Assembly: GCF_025907915.1 (NCBI RefSeq)
Contig: NZ_JAPAAF010000015.1
Span: 1-64,000, forward strand
Source of the DNA: Gaoshiqia sediminis
GTDB lineage: Bacteria; Bacteroidota; Bacteroidia; Bacteroidales; Prolixibacteraceae
Length of the DNA stretch: 64,000 bases
Reading direction: 5' to 3'
A model generated the notes under the pieces. The model saw only the letters and a list, made by a program, of their open reading frames with translations. It was not told the origin of the DNA and made no database searches. The position numbers and the translations under genes are program-made. Every line of letters begins with the position of its first letter. Within the stretch, counting starts at the first letter, position 1. Below are positions 1-10,300 of this stretch, in pieces.

Positions 1-109
1 AAAAGTAAAAATTGAAAAATGTGATGCCCTTCGCTGATTTTTGACTTGAAAACCCAAAATAAAAAAAGAGACTGAACTCTTTTGAGACAGCCTCGGGTGG
101 ATGATGACC

Positions 110-177
110 CTTAAAAGAACAGTTTAACATCTTCTAATAGAAAGAATGGCATTTAATTCCTAAAAGCGATTGCCCTG
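110..177. repeat. 68-bp dispersed repeat, copy 1
   Basis: This stretch matches 15692..15759 with about three mismatches over 68 bp. Each copy sits a short distance upstream of a plus-strand gene: 82 bases before the acyl-CoA ligase here and about 45 bases before the NAD(P)HX repair gene there. The preceding bases (about 70-95) resemble one arm of the short inverted repeats common between Bacteroidota genes. No ORF is seen in 1..258. The function is unknown. Confidence 0.8.
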
Positions 178-218
178 TCGTTATTCTATAACATGTGAAA
201 CCTCTTGTACCGAAATGT

Positions 219-226
219 TATCTTTG
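219..226 (+). promoter_or_regulatory. Candidate -7 element (TATCTTTG)
   Basis: The octamer matches the Bacteroidota sigma-factor -7 consensus TAnnTTTG and lies 32 bases upstream of the acyl-CoA ligase ATG. No convincing TTG -33 element is seen at the usual spacing, so this is a match to one half of the promoter only. Confidence 0.45.
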
Positions 227-258
227 TCCGTTTTTCAACTTAAAATGAATTGAAAATT

Positions 259-2130
259 ATGGGCAAAACCGTAACCCGCACTTTCGATATCCTGAATCGT
301 TACCAGACTGAGTGTCCCCGCGAAGATGCACTTGGCGGAAAAGCTACAGACGGCAAGTGGTACACTTATTCTACCGCCGAATATGCAGAAAAATCGCGTC
401 AATTCGCCCTGGGTATGCTGGCCCTCGGCTTGCAGCGCGGCGACAAGGTAGCTACCGTTACCACCAACCGGCCGGAGTGGAACTTTGCCGATATGGGCCT
501 GGCGATGGCCGGCCTGGTACACGTGCCCATTTATCCGACGATTGGTGATGAGGAATACCGCTACATTCTCGAACACGCCGAAGCAAAATATCTGTTGGTC
601 GGCGACAAAAAGCTTTTCGAGAAACTCAGCCCGATTGTGGCAGACCTGGGTACTGTGAAGGGGATTTACGGATTCGAAGAAATTCCGGGCTGTCCTTTTT
701 TCCAGGAAATCCTGGATTTGGGCCAGAGCAAAACGGCGGAACTTACGAACGAACTGGAAACGATAAAAGCTTCCGTTGATCCCGACGAGGTGGCGACACT
801 CATTTACACTTCCGGAACAACCGGCGTCCCCAAAGGGGTGATGCTGACCCACCGGAACCTGGTTTCGAACTTTGTGGCCCATTCCCACATGCACCACCTG
901 GGGCACGAACACCGGGTGATCAGCTTCCTGCCCTTGTGTCACGTGTACGAACGCAGCGTAAATTACCATTTTCAATACAAAGGAATGGGCATTTACTACG
1001 TGGGCAACCTGGGGCAAATTGTGGGGGCTATCAAGGAGATTAAACCGCACATGTTCAACTCAGTTCCCCGCTTGCTGGAACGGGTTTATGATGGTTTTGT
1101 CTCGAAAGGACAGGAGCTTACCGGCCTCAAAAAAGTCATCTATTTTTGGGCGCTCAGCCTTACCCGGCATTTCGAATACAATAAAAAATACAACTTGTTT
1201 GTCCGGATGCAAATCAAGCTGGCCGACAAGCTGGTTTATTCCAAATGGCGCGAGGCGCTGGGCAACAATATCGTTTATGTTGTTTCGGGCGGGGCCGCCT
1301 TACAGCCTCGTATTGCCCGCGTGTTGGGCATGGCGGGCATGGAAACCCTCGAAGGTTACGGACTGACCGAAACTTCGCCGGTAATCGCGGTAAATAATCC
1401 GGCAACCGGCGAAATGAAGATTGGAACCGTGGGCCCGGTGCTGGATGGGGTGGAGGTGAAAATTGCCGATGACGGCGAGATACTCTGCAAAGGCCCCTCG
1501 GTAATGAAAGGCTACTACAAAGCGCCCGAACTGACTGCCGAAGTGATTGACGAAGACGGTTGGTTCCACACCGGCGACATTGGCATGCTGGAAGAGGGCA
1601 AATTTCTGAAAATTACCGACCGCAAAAAGGAAATGTTCAAGATGTCGGGCGGCAAGTACATTGCCCCGCAAATGATCGAAAACAAGCTGAAAGAGTCGTT
1701 CTTCATTGAGCAGGCCATGGTGATCGGCGAAAACGAAAAGTTTGCCAGCGCCCTGATTTCGCCCAATTTCGAATACCTGCACGACTGGTGCTCGCATCAC
1801 AAAATTCACTTCCGCGACAACGAAGAACTGGTGCAAAAGAAAGAAGTGATCTCGCAGTACCTGAAAGAAGTGGCCCTGATCAATAAAACGCTGGGGCAAC
1901 ACGAAGAAATCAAACGGTTCAGGCTGGTGTGCGAGGACTGGACCCCGCAAAGCGGCGAATTATCGCCCACGCTGAAATTGAAACGAAACTTTGTTGCAAA
2001 AAAATATCAAACGCTGATCGACGATATTTATGCCGTTTCGAAGTCGAATAATGGCGGCAACGGCATCCGCTTCCCCAAGGTAAACCTTCGTTTTGATGTG
2101 AATGAATTGCTGAAAAAATTCAAGTTTTAG
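259..2130 (+). CDS. Long-chain fatty acid--CoA ligase (AMP-forming)
   Basis: This enzyme should activate fatty acids to acyl-CoA through an acyl-adenylate, feeding lipid synthesis or beta-oxidation at the inner membrane face. The 623-residue product shows the ANL-superfamily motifs in order. The phosphate-binding loop YTSGTTGVPKG is near residue 183, GYGLTETSP near 366, GWFHTGD near 434 and the hinge/C-terminal motif DRKKEMFKMSGGKYI near 454. Length and motif spacing fit the FadD/FAA family. ATG at 259 is preferred; an in-frame TTG at 250 would add only three residues. The gene appears monocistronic, as its downstream neighbour is on the opposite strand. Chain-length specificity cannot be read from sequence. 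Confidence 0.93.
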   Translation: MGKTVTRTFDILNRYQTECPREDALGGKATDGKWYTYSTAEYAEKSRQFALGMLALGLQRGDKVATVTTNRPEWNFADMGLAMAGLVHVPIYPTIGDEEYRYILEHAEAKYLLVGDKKLFEKLSPIVADLGTVKGIYGFEEIPGCPFFQEILDLGQSKTAELTNELETIKASVDPDEVATLIYTSGTTGVPKGVMLTHRNLVSNFVAHSHMHHLGHEHRVISFLPLCHVYERSVNYHFQYKGMGIYYVGNLGQIVGAIKEIKPHMFNSVPRLLERVYDGFVSKGQELTGLKKVIYFWALSLTRHFEYNKKYNLFVRMQIKLADKLVYSKWREALGNNIVYVVSGGAALQPRIARVLGMAGMETLEGYGLTETSPVIAVNNPATGEMKIGTVGPVLDGVEVKIADDGEILCKGPSVMKGYYKAPELTAEVIDEDGWFHTGDIGMLEEGKFLKITDRKKEMFKMSGGKYIAPQMIENKLKESFFIEQAMVIGENEKFASALISPNFEYLHDWCSHHKIHFRDNEELVQKKEVISQYLKEVALINKTLGQHEEIKRFRLVCEDWTPQSGELSPTLKLKRNFVAKKYQTLIDDIYAVSKSNNGGNGIRFPKVNLRFDVNELLKKFKF

Positions 2131-2151
2131 AGCAAGTGAGGAGTTGTCCGG

Positions 2152-2193
2152 GTCTGTTTCAGAAATCGCCATGCAAGCATTTCGGAACAGCCT
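2152..2193. repeat. Imperfect inverted repeat after the acyl-CoA ligase gene
   Basis: The arms CTGTTTCAGAAAT and ATTTCGGAACAG face each other across about a 12-base loop, 22 bases after the ligase stop codon. It may act as a transcription end signal, but no run of T follows, so it is more safely read as one of the short dispersed hairpins of this genome. Confidence 0.45.
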
Positions 2194-2287
2194 CGTGTAT
2201 TTTGGTTCGGATTTTGAATTTCGGGTTGCCAAAATGACAACGAATGACTAATGGCCAGTTTTTCAATCCCCAATCATCATTCATCAA

Positions 2288-2725
2288 TCAAAACACTCTG
2301 TCCCAGGGGATGGCGGCCAGGATGACCACATAGGCGATGCCGAAGAAAACCAGCGAATTGCCGAATTTAGCCCGGCTGTTGGCCGCCTTTTTAGCCCGTA
2401 CCCGTCCAACGTGAACCAGGGCAACGGCAATCAACATCATCAGCAGATGTTCAACCGCGTAAAAGCGGAGATCGGCATTTTTCATGGCCGCCCCGAAATC
2501 CTGAAAGGCCGCTTTGGTAATCGGGCTGACGAAAAAGTAAAGCACCAGACCGGTGAGCAGTTGAATATCCATGAGCACAGTGAAAACAAGGCTCAGGGTG
2601 TTGTCTGGTTTCTTCCAGTTTTGCCGGCTGAACCAGCCCATGAAATATTTCAGCAGCGCAACCAAGGCTATCAGCAGGATGAACCAGCGAAGGGTATTGT
2701 GCAGGTGTAATAGTCCGATATACAT
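2288..2725 (-). CDS. Four-helix integral membrane protein, cytochrome b-like
   Basis: The 145-residue protein has four predicted membrane helices (roughly residues 12-30, 45-68, 88-107 and 122-140) and almost no soluble part. Histidines fall in or beside helices, for example HLHNTLRW at the N-terminus and EHLLMMLIAVALVHVG in helix 3. That pattern is seen in small haem-binding membrane proteins, but haem binding is inference. The next gene on this strand, a Rossmann-fold oxidoreductase, ends about 100 bases upstream, so co-transcription is possible. I do not recognise a named family with certainty. Confidence 0.7.
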   Translation of the reverse strand: MYIGLLHLHNTLRWFILLIALVALLKYFMGWFSRQNWKKPDNTLSLVFTVLMDIQLLTGLVLYFFVSPITKAAFQDFGAAMKNADLRFYAVEHLLMMLIAVALVHVGRVRAKKAANSRAKFGNSLVFFGIAYVVILAAIPWDRVF

Positions 2726-2830
2726 GATTTGAAATTTAAGATCACCTGTAACAACATTTCCCTGCCGGTTTGGTTTTCCGAAAGTTGCATTTTGGACTAT
2801 AATTTTGGTTCAAGCACAATCGGAGATAGA

Positions 2831-3487
2831 TTATTCATCGGCCATGGCGAAGATCTCATCCAGTTCGAAAACCGTTTTTTTGCTTTCAGAGAACACCGAA
2901 TTTACCATTGCGCGGGCAACTGTTTTGTCGGCAACAGGCCGGTATTTTTTCATAACAAAACGGGTAAGCACCCGGGCCAGGCTAAGCGAAAAAGCTTCGG
3001 TCGGGCGTTTGGGCTGGCGGTTGCCATCCAGAATCGATGGTCGTAAAATAACTGTCTTTTTGAAGTTTAGTTGTTGAACAGTCTCATCCAGTTCGCCCTT
3101 CATCCGGCTGTAGAAGATCCGGGAATTTGGATCGGCCCCGGCCGACGAAACCAGGATCAGCATACCTACCTTGTTGGTTGATGCGGCTTTGGCCAGCTCG
3201 TACTGGTAGGTAAAATCTACCCGGTATTGCTTTTCTTTGCTCCCGGCGGCCTTCAAGGTGGTGCCCAGGCATGAAAACAGGACATCCCCTTTCACCAGTT
3301 CGGCCCAGCTCCCGGGATCGTCGAAATCGATCAGGTGTTCATTCAGCTTGGGGTGTGCTATTCCTGTTTTTCGGCGGGTGAAGATGATCACTTTAGAAAA
3401 ACGATCATCCGCCAACAGGATGTTAACCAGTTGTTTGCCAACCAAGCCGGTGGCCCCGGCTACAAGCGCTGTTTGTTGTGTATTCAT
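2831..3487 (-). CDS. NAD(P)-binding Rossmann-fold protein (atypical SDR, HTATIP2/YwnB-like)
   Basis: The 218-residue protein begins with the dinucleotide-binding motif GATGLVGKQL (residues 11-20) typical of atypical short-chain dehydrogenases. It continues with a conserved FSCLGTT segment and an SSAGADP segment of the HTATIP2/NmrA-like branch. A complete YxxxK catalytic pair is not obvious, although YSRMKGE in mid-protein could supply it. The product is presumably cytosolic, and the substrate is unknown. It precedes the four-helix membrane protein on the same strand. Confidence 0.75.
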   Translation of the reverse strand: MNTQQTALVAGATGLVGKQLVNILLADDRFSKVIIFTRRKTGIAHPKLNEHLIDFDDPGSWAELVKGDVLFSCLGTTLKAAGSKEKQYRVDFTYQYELAKAASTNKVGMLILVSSAGADPNSRIFYSRMKGELDETVQQLNFKKTVILRPSILDGNRQPKRPTEAFSLSLARVLTRFVMKKYRPVADKTVARAMVNSVFSESKKTVFELDEIFAMADE

Positions 3488-3577
3488 GATGCAGGTCTTT
3501 AGACGGTATAACGTGATTTGCTGCAGATCGGTTATTTTTTATGCTGATGTGGATTTTCCGTCTTTCAATAAGCCCGT

Positions 3578-6500
3578 TCAACTGCCAGCCGGAATTTTCT
3601 GTTCTTCTGTCGGGATGGTAAAGTGAAAAACTGTTCCCTGCGGATGGTTGTGAGTAGCCCAGATCTTCCCATGGTTTTTGGCGATAAACTCCTGGCAGAT
3701 CAGCAGGCCCAGACCTGTGCCTTTTTCACCCGAAGTGCCGTCGCGACTGGTTTCTCCCAATTCAAACAAATGTTGAAGCTGTTTGGGTGACAAACCAATG
3801 CCCGAGTCTGCGATATTGACCAGCACATCGGTCCCTCGTATTTCTCCCTGTATGGAAATCGTTCCGCCGGGATGAGTGAACTTTACCGCATTGCTCATCA
3901 GGTTTCGCATTACCGTGTTGATCATGTTGTAGTCGGCAAAGGCGGAAAATTCGTGCGGCAACTGTTCCTCAATCTTAATGCTTTTGTGCCTTGCCCGCTC
4001 GCGGACCAGTTGGATATTTTCGTTGACAATATCTTTCATGTTGATACGGGCAGGGCGGTAACTGATTTTGTCCATTTGGGTGTTGGCCCACAAAAGCAGG
4101 TTGTCAAGCAGATTGTAAATATTGATGGCCGTATCGTTTGTCAGCTTCAGCAGTTGGGCTTGTTCATCCGGGCTGGTTTCATCTTCGCTGGTCAGCAGGT
4201 CCAGCATGCCCAGCAATCCGGAAAAAGGGCTGCGCAAATCGTGCGATACGATAGAGAAGAGTTTGTTCTTCGTTAGGTTGGCCTTCACCAGTTCCTGATT
4301 GTTGTTTACCAGCTCGCGGGTACGCTTGGCAATGATTTTTTCCAGTTCATGCTGTCGCTTCATCAGGTGGCGCGTATGCGCATGTTGAATGAGAAAAAAT
4401 GAGCCGCCCAGCACGATAAGCGAAATTGCCAAAAAGGGAAAGGTCATCCAAAACGGGGGGTGGACCTTCAGTTTGACCAGCGATGAGCGGTTGTCCCATT
4501 GTCCGGTTGGGGTGGTGGTTTCAACCTGAAAAAAGTAGGTGCCAGGCTTCAACCGGGTATAGGTTGCAACTTGTTCCTGCTGGGTATAAACCCATTCCTG
4601 ATCGAACCCGATGAGCTTGTAGCGGTATTTTTGCTTGCCCGGGTTGACAAAATTCAACGAAGTAAACCGGAAGGTGATCATTTGTTGATCGTAATCCAGT
4701 TCCACAACGGGGATATTCCGGTCTTCTTCGTCGGGGCGAGGAAGGACTGGTTTGCCGTACATGGCAATTTCGGTAAGAATGGCCCCGGAACCGGAATGTT
4801 TTTTGGCAGGAACCTGGTTTGGGTGAAAGAAATCAACGCCTTCGTTGCCGCCGAAATAAATGTGCCCCTGCCCGTCAACCCCTGCTGAGCGATCGAAATA
4901 ATTTGTAGAAATCAACCCATAGGACTGATTGAAATAATCAATGGTATAGTCCAGTGTTTCCAACGACGTTGCCCCGGAATACGTCAGCCTGAAAACTCCG
5001 GATTTTGTACTCACCCAGATTTCCCCGGGCTTAATAGACCGGATGGACGAGATATTTAAATAGGCGATATCGTGCCCTTTTTGTACCGGCAGAAAGGTTC
5101 CGGACTCTTTGATGAATATATTCAGTCCGTTGTTGGTACCGGCCCACACAACGCCTGAGTGATCACAGTAAATTGTCTGTATGGTGTTGCTTGACAGGCT
5201 GCTGGGATTGCTTTCGTTGTGAACGTAGTTGGTGAATTGTCCGGTTTTGGTGTTGAAGCGTGAAACCCCGTGGCTACTTGAAATCCAAAGTTCCTGATTG
5301 GAATCCAGGCACAGGTCAAAGATGTAATCATTCGATAAGCTGTTTTCGATGTCGTTTTCGTTATAGCGGAATTCGCTGACTTCATGCGTGTCGGGATTGT
5401 AACGCCAGAGCCCTTTGCCATGAACTGTCAGCCACAGGTTGCCATTGGCGTCTTCGATAATATCGCGGATGTCGGCAGCGCGTAAAACAGCTGCTGCAGA
5501 TTCGGATTTTACCGGAGGCCAGGTAAAACCGGTTCCTTCTTCGTTCATTTTTTGCAGTCCGCCCGACCAGCTGAGCGCCCACACTTGTTTACGGCTGTCT
5601 TCAAATAGTTTGAAGATGGCCCCGGAGCTGTTGTCTTTTCTCTTCGTTTTTAGCCGGTACGACCATTTACGGTACGGATGGGAGCTGTGCTGCTCAATTA
5701 ACCCGCCTTCGTACCCTAGCCACATGTTACCTGCATGGTCGAAGCTAATGGATGTAACTTCTTTGTGGGTGAGTGTATAGGGAGTACCATCGTCGAACAG
5801 AAAATGCTGAAAAGGAATATTGTTCAGTCCGTAATTAATGCCGCGAATTCCGGATGAAGTCCACAGATTGTTGTCCTTGTCGGCATATACAAAAATGACG
5901 GCAGTCCGTTCGAGGCTAAACGGATCGGTCGGCACGTTAGTAAAGCGCCGGGCGGTGTTGTTTTTGCGGTCGAACCGCACCAGACCGCTGCTGGAGGCCA
6001 GCCAGATGATGGAATCCCGGCCGATGTCAAAGTGATGCACATCGTAGGTCAGGTCCTCAAAAATGTAATTATCCACCAAGCCTTTGTTTGGGTTTAAAAT
6101 GAAAAAACCATCGAACAGGGTGCTCAGTAAAAGCTCGCCTTCTAAAAACCGGAGGTTGGTAATATGGAGTTGGTCGAGGTTGGTTTGTCCCAATGTTCGG
6201 AATGTGGTTATTTCCCGGGTTTGCGGATTAAGCCGGTGAACTCCGTTGGGAAAGGTGGCCAGCCAAATGTCCCCGTTGGGTTGACGGCATATATGATTTA
6301 TGTTGCTGTTTGGCAGGATGTTGTTGCCCGGGGTTTTTACAGAACCGGGATCGGTAAACCACGCTGTTTGGCTGGTCTTTCGGTTATGCAGGGCCAACCC
6401 TTCGTCGGTGGCTATCCACAATTCACCGTTGACTCCTTCTGCAAAATCTGTTACCCGAATTCGGTCCCAACCTGGCGCCATGGGCAGAAAACGGTCGCGG

Positions 6501-6829
6501 AAATGATCATAGTACCATGCGCCATGTTCGGTGCCGATCCAGATTTTCCCGGTCGAATCCGAGAAAATAGTATTGATTTGGCGGACCGAAAGGGCTGGAT
6601 GTTTTTCGTCGGTGTTTTTATATGTTTTAAAAAGACTTCCGTCGAAGCGGGTGAGGCTGTTGTCGCTGGTCAGCCAGATAAAGCCAATCGAGTCCTGCGC
6701 TATTCCGGTAATTTTAGATTCAGTTAATCCTTTTTCAATCCCGTAATGAAGAAAAGAAATGTTGGTTTGGGCAGAAGTGCCAAGTATGAAGATGAAAAAA
6801 AGTATGCTGTGTAGAAAAGCTTTTAACAC
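3578..6829 (-). CDS. Propeller-type sensor histidine kinase (two-component regulator propeller, Y_Y_Y, HisKA, HATPase)
   Basis: From the GTG at 6829 the protein is 1083 residues: an N-terminal signal segment, about 700 residues of two-component-regulator propeller repeats (many copies of IWxAT/LWIxT-like strands), a Y_Y_Y domain near 730-790, one membrane helix near 796-816, then HisKA (SHDLRSP, His near 861) and HATPase (GTGLGL). Periplasmic propellers of this type usually sense glycans or other polymers in Bacteroidota. Unlike classical hybrid two-component proteins it ends after the kinase, with no fused receiver or AraC domain, and no response regulator is adjacent. An upstream ATG at 6931 would put 34 residues before the signal peptide and would lie upstream of the candidate promoter at 6856..6863, so I prefer the GTG. 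Confidence 0.88.
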   Translation of the reverse strand: MLKAFLHSILFFIFILGTSAQTNISFLHYGIEKGLTESKITGIAQDSIGFIWLTSDNSLTRFDGSLFKTYKNTDEKHPALSVRQINTIFSDSTGKIWIGTEHGAWYYDHFRDRFLPMAPGWDRIRVTDFAEGVNGELWIATDEGLALHNRKTSQTAWFTDPGSVKTPGNNILPNSNINHICRQPNGDIWLATFPNGVHRLNPQTREITTFRTLGQTNLDQLHITNLRFLEGELLLSTLFDGFFILNPNKGLVDNYIFEDLTYDVHHFDIGRDSIIWLASSSGLVRFDRKNNTARRFTNVPTDPFSLERTAVIFVYADKDNNLWTSSGIRGINYGLNNIPFQHFLFDDGTPYTLTHKEVTSISFDHAGNMWLGYEGGLIEQHSSHPYRKWSYRLKTKRKDNSSGAIFKLFEDSRKQVWALSWSGGLQKMNEEGTGFTWPPVKSESAAAVLRAADIRDIIEDANGNLWLTVHGKGLWRYNPDTHEVSEFRYNENDIENSLSNDYIFDLCLDSNQELWISSSHGVSRFNTKTGQFTNYVHNESNPSSLSSNTIQTIYCDHSGVVWAGTNNGLNIFIKESGTFLPVQKGHDIAYLNISSIRSIKPGEIWVSTKSGVFRLTYSGATSLETLDYTIDYFNQSYGLISTNYFDRSAGVDGQGHIYFGGNEGVDFFHPNQVPAKKHSGSGAILTEIAMYGKPVLPRPDEEDRNIPVVELDYDQQMITFRFTSLNFVNPGKQKYRYKLIGFDQEWVYTQQEQVATYTRLKPGTYFFQVETTTPTGQWDNRSSLVKLKVHPPFWMTFPFLAISLIVLGGSFFLIQHAHTRHLMKRQHELEKIIAKRTRELVNNNQELVKANLTKNKLFSIVSHDLRSPFSGLLGMLDLLTSEDETSPDEQAQLLKLTNDTAINIYNLLDNLLLWANTQMDKISYRPARINMKDIVNENIQLVRERARHKSIKIEEQLPHEFSAFADYNMINTVMRNLMSNAVKFTHPGGTISIQGEIRGTDVLVNIADSGIGLSPKQLQHLFELGETSRDGTSGEKGTGLGLLICQEFIAKNHGKIWATHNHPQGTVFHFTIPTEEQKIPAGS

Positions 6830-6855
6830 GATTGCAAGGCTCTGATTTTGGGTGA

Positions 6856-6863
6856 CAAAAATA
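6856..6863 (-). promoter_or_regulatory. Candidate -7 element (TATTTTTG) of the sensor kinase gene
   Basis: Read on the minus strand the octamer fits TAnnTTTG and lies 26 bases upstream of the GTG at 6829. It lies inside the longest reading frame, and so argues that the first in-frame ATG (6931) is not the real start. Confidence 0.5.
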
Positions 6864-7166
6864 CAAAAAGCATTCGGTTCCGAAAGGAGGGGAATCTGTT
6901 TTAAATCATCTTGTTCCTCTATTGTCCCCATGCAGGTTCCGGTGGTGGACTTTTTCCCGGCGGGTTGGTCGTTTCCATGACTTGAAGCGTTTGCCGAATC
7001 AAATCATGTGGCAGTCAGTTTTCGCGGAATTCGGACTGAACGTGATTCGACAGAAGGAATATCATATACAGTATGGGCGCTTATTTTACTTTTCTTCTGC
7101 TTGTAATATTTGTGTTAAGCTTGTGTGAAACCGTTGTCAAATCCGACCGTGGAGGGGAATTCTGTC

Positions 7167-7174
7167 TATTTTTG
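7167..7174 (+). promoter_or_regulatory. Candidate -7 element (TATTTTTG) before the PEPCK-like gene
   Basis: This fits TAnnTTTG and would give a leader of about 150 bases before the ATG at 7328. No clear -33 TTG is at the right distance. Apart from this I see no gene or structured element in the 6932..7327 intergenic region. Confidence 0.3.
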
Positions 7175-7327
7175 TCATTAGATAGGAAAATCTGTTCCGG
7201 TTACAGGTGCCTGATCCAATTCGTATCGAAGTTGTAATAGGTTTAGGAAAAGAAATTGGTACAAATCAAAAACTGGTTACCGCTTTTTAACGTAAATGTT
7301 CATCCCTAATCATTTAAAAATCAAATT

Positions 7328-10300
7328 ATGACAGTAAACAGAACTTTTGGGATAGGAAATGATAGCAATGAGCCTGAGGTGTCGTACAAAAAGAAGATCC
7401 AATATATCAACCTGAAGCTTGCTGCCGATGGTTATCCTACTTGTATGGCAGGGGCGAAATCTGACTTGCTGGAAATTGCCAAGCCTTTGTTGGATAGCTA
7501 CAATATCAAATCCCGCTTGCTGGCCAATCAAACCTCCCCGCTGGGGCAGCGTGTTCAAAACTTTCTTCGCGATTACCTGGGCGATGTGCCGGGCGACAAT
7601 TCGTTCACCTTCCCGGATCATCCGTTTATTCTGGATCGCCACGGGCTGGCACGAATGGTGTCCCTGCCTGCCGACGGCGATTATTTCGAAAGTGATATTA
7701 TCCGCTCGTACCGGACTGCACAGGGTATTCTGAATAATCCCAAAGAAGACCGGCGAACCACAAAAGGCGTTTTTCATATTGCGGAAGGAGGCCTGCCTAT
7801 TCCGGATGATAAAAAGGCGGTGCCAAAAATTACCTTTTGCAAACTGCTGCAACATGCGCTAAATCCGCCAAAAGAGCTGATGAGACTCCCGTTTACGGCC
7901 AACCAGGAAAAAAGCGCCGAACTGTTTGTCAGTCTGATGCTCCGTCCCATTGTAGTGCCGGAAGTGGCCGGGGTGATGACCGAAAAATCAATGGAAATCA
8001 AATTCCTGGCGCCAGGCAGCCTGGTTTCGAATCTTGACTTTGTGGAGTCAATTTTTGGCAATGCTGGCGACCCGTTTTTGCCCGAAAACGATGCAGCCCT
8101 AAACCCCGACTCGTGGACCGGACATACGGGCTGTGTTATCCTGGCCACTCATTTAACCGGATTAACAAAAAAGGAACTCGGCCTGCCGCATTTCGATAAC
8201 GCCACCGAACGCCAGAAACGCGATGGCATGTGCTGGAAGAAGGAGGACGAAAAATACAACGATGGCAGCGCCTTCAAAATTACCGCGCGAGACAAACGGG
8301 GTGTCGTGGTTACCCTTATCGCCGACAACTATTACGGTTACTGTAAAAAAGAAGTGAAAACCATGATCAGCTACTCGGCCAACCTCTATGGACTGGCCGA
8401 AGAAGAACATGCCGGCGGCGCGATCGCTTTCCGCAGCTATAACCTGGGCGAAAAGTGCTATCTCGATGAAAGGCTCCCGGACAACGGCTTAAACTTTGCT
8501 TCCTTCCTGTACTTGTTTGCCGACATGCTGGAGTTGAAAAAGGAAGGTTACGCGGTGGATAAAAAATTCCGTGATGTAATTTATGTACCCGAAGATGCCA
8601 ACTTCGACTTGCTGAAACAAACCATTACCTGGCAAAATGCCGGTAAGAAGCAGGTGATTAAATTGCTGCCGTACAAATATTATATCTATCCGAACGGATA
8701 CAAGGTGGAAATGAAAAAACGGCTGGAAGGCCCCAAATGGCATTTGGTAGGGACCATGGCTGAAGGAACGCTTTGCCACAAACCTTGCACCGTGTCGGGT
8801 GGCGGAAAGTCGGAAATCTCCAAGTCGATCCAGGATGCGATGATCCAGGGTTCGGTGATTGTGACCGACCTGCATGCCGATCTGGATATGGTAGAAGAAA
8901 TCATGTCGAAAGATTACTCCAAGCGGTTTAAAGTGCCGGCTGACTATTCGGTGAAAAAACCGCGCCACATCCTGAGCCGTCGCCGTTCACTCGGATCGGT
9001 AATTAAATTGCTTACTCCTGCCGACGAATATACGGACGAATACAACGAATGGCTCCGGTCGCTCCCGCAACGCATCAAAGTGTTGATTTATATTATTAAA
9101 GGGAATTATAGTCAGGACTGGGACAAGGACTGGAGGAAATATTTCTCGGTGGATCAAGTAAACGGGATACCGGGGAATGAACTGAAATTTCAGTCGAATA
9201 AACTGCTGACAAGTTACTTGCGGGTTGGTCACGATGTCGATAACTCCTGGCGTATTTTCCTGACACGGCAGGATTACAACCCATCCAGCAAAGTGCAGTT
9301 TGAAGATGATATTACCGCTTCGGTAGTTCTGGATGCCAAAAAGTTGGAGAACCTGAACCCGGAATATAATAACCCCAGCGTGAAAATCGTGAAAAACTGC
9401 GAATCACGCCTGTTCCAGCGGCCGGATGACTGTGTGATCAAAGGGTATGACAAGCAGGGCGAAAAAGACCTGTCGAGCCCCAACACGTTCCTGTCGAACT
9501 TTGAACCGCTGACCCGCAAACAGGTACAGGAAATTAAGGACGATGCCATTGGCTTCGAACTTTATACCCAGCCGGTGAAAGACCTGATCAATAACTTTCT
9601 GGCCAGCGACAGCCCCGAGTTTTTGGTGGTGCCTTCCGAACCAAGGCTGGTTGATGGTATTCCGTCCAAGAACCAGCGCTACTTGCAGGTACGTCCCGAC
9701 TTGGTTGATCCGGTCGCTAAATATGTGGCTGAAGTTGGAACCCGCATTTTCCGGAAAATTCCCTTGGATAAAGTAGTCTTTTTGCCAGTGAACGCTGTGT
9801 TGCCGGGACGTCGGAACAACCCGTCGGAACCGGAAAATAACGTGCCGCCATTGGCCGTTTACAACCCAATCCACTACCAGGAGTTGCCGGAACTTTTCAT
9901 CGACTTCATTTGCAGTATTACCGGAAAATCACCCTCAACAACCGGTTTCGGTTCTGAAGGTGCGCTTACCAAAGGTCCGTTCAATAACCTGTTGCCGGCT
10001 GCTGATTTGAACAATGCCTTCCTGTCGTACATCCTGACCGGTTATGATGGTTTTTCTTCTGCCGCCGGTTATGTGGGACCGAAATATAAAGTTGACCACG
10101 ATATCAGCTTGCTGGTCCCGGAAATCTGGTGCCGTATGTCAGTAGAGGAACGCGATCCTAAATTCCTGATTGAACATGGCTATCTCGAACGGGTTGAAAA
10201 CTTCACCCACAACGGGAAAGAAGTTGATGCCAGTTTGTTGGGCTACCGTATCACGCTGCGTTTTGTGACCCACTTTATGGCCCGCATTTTCAGTAAACCG

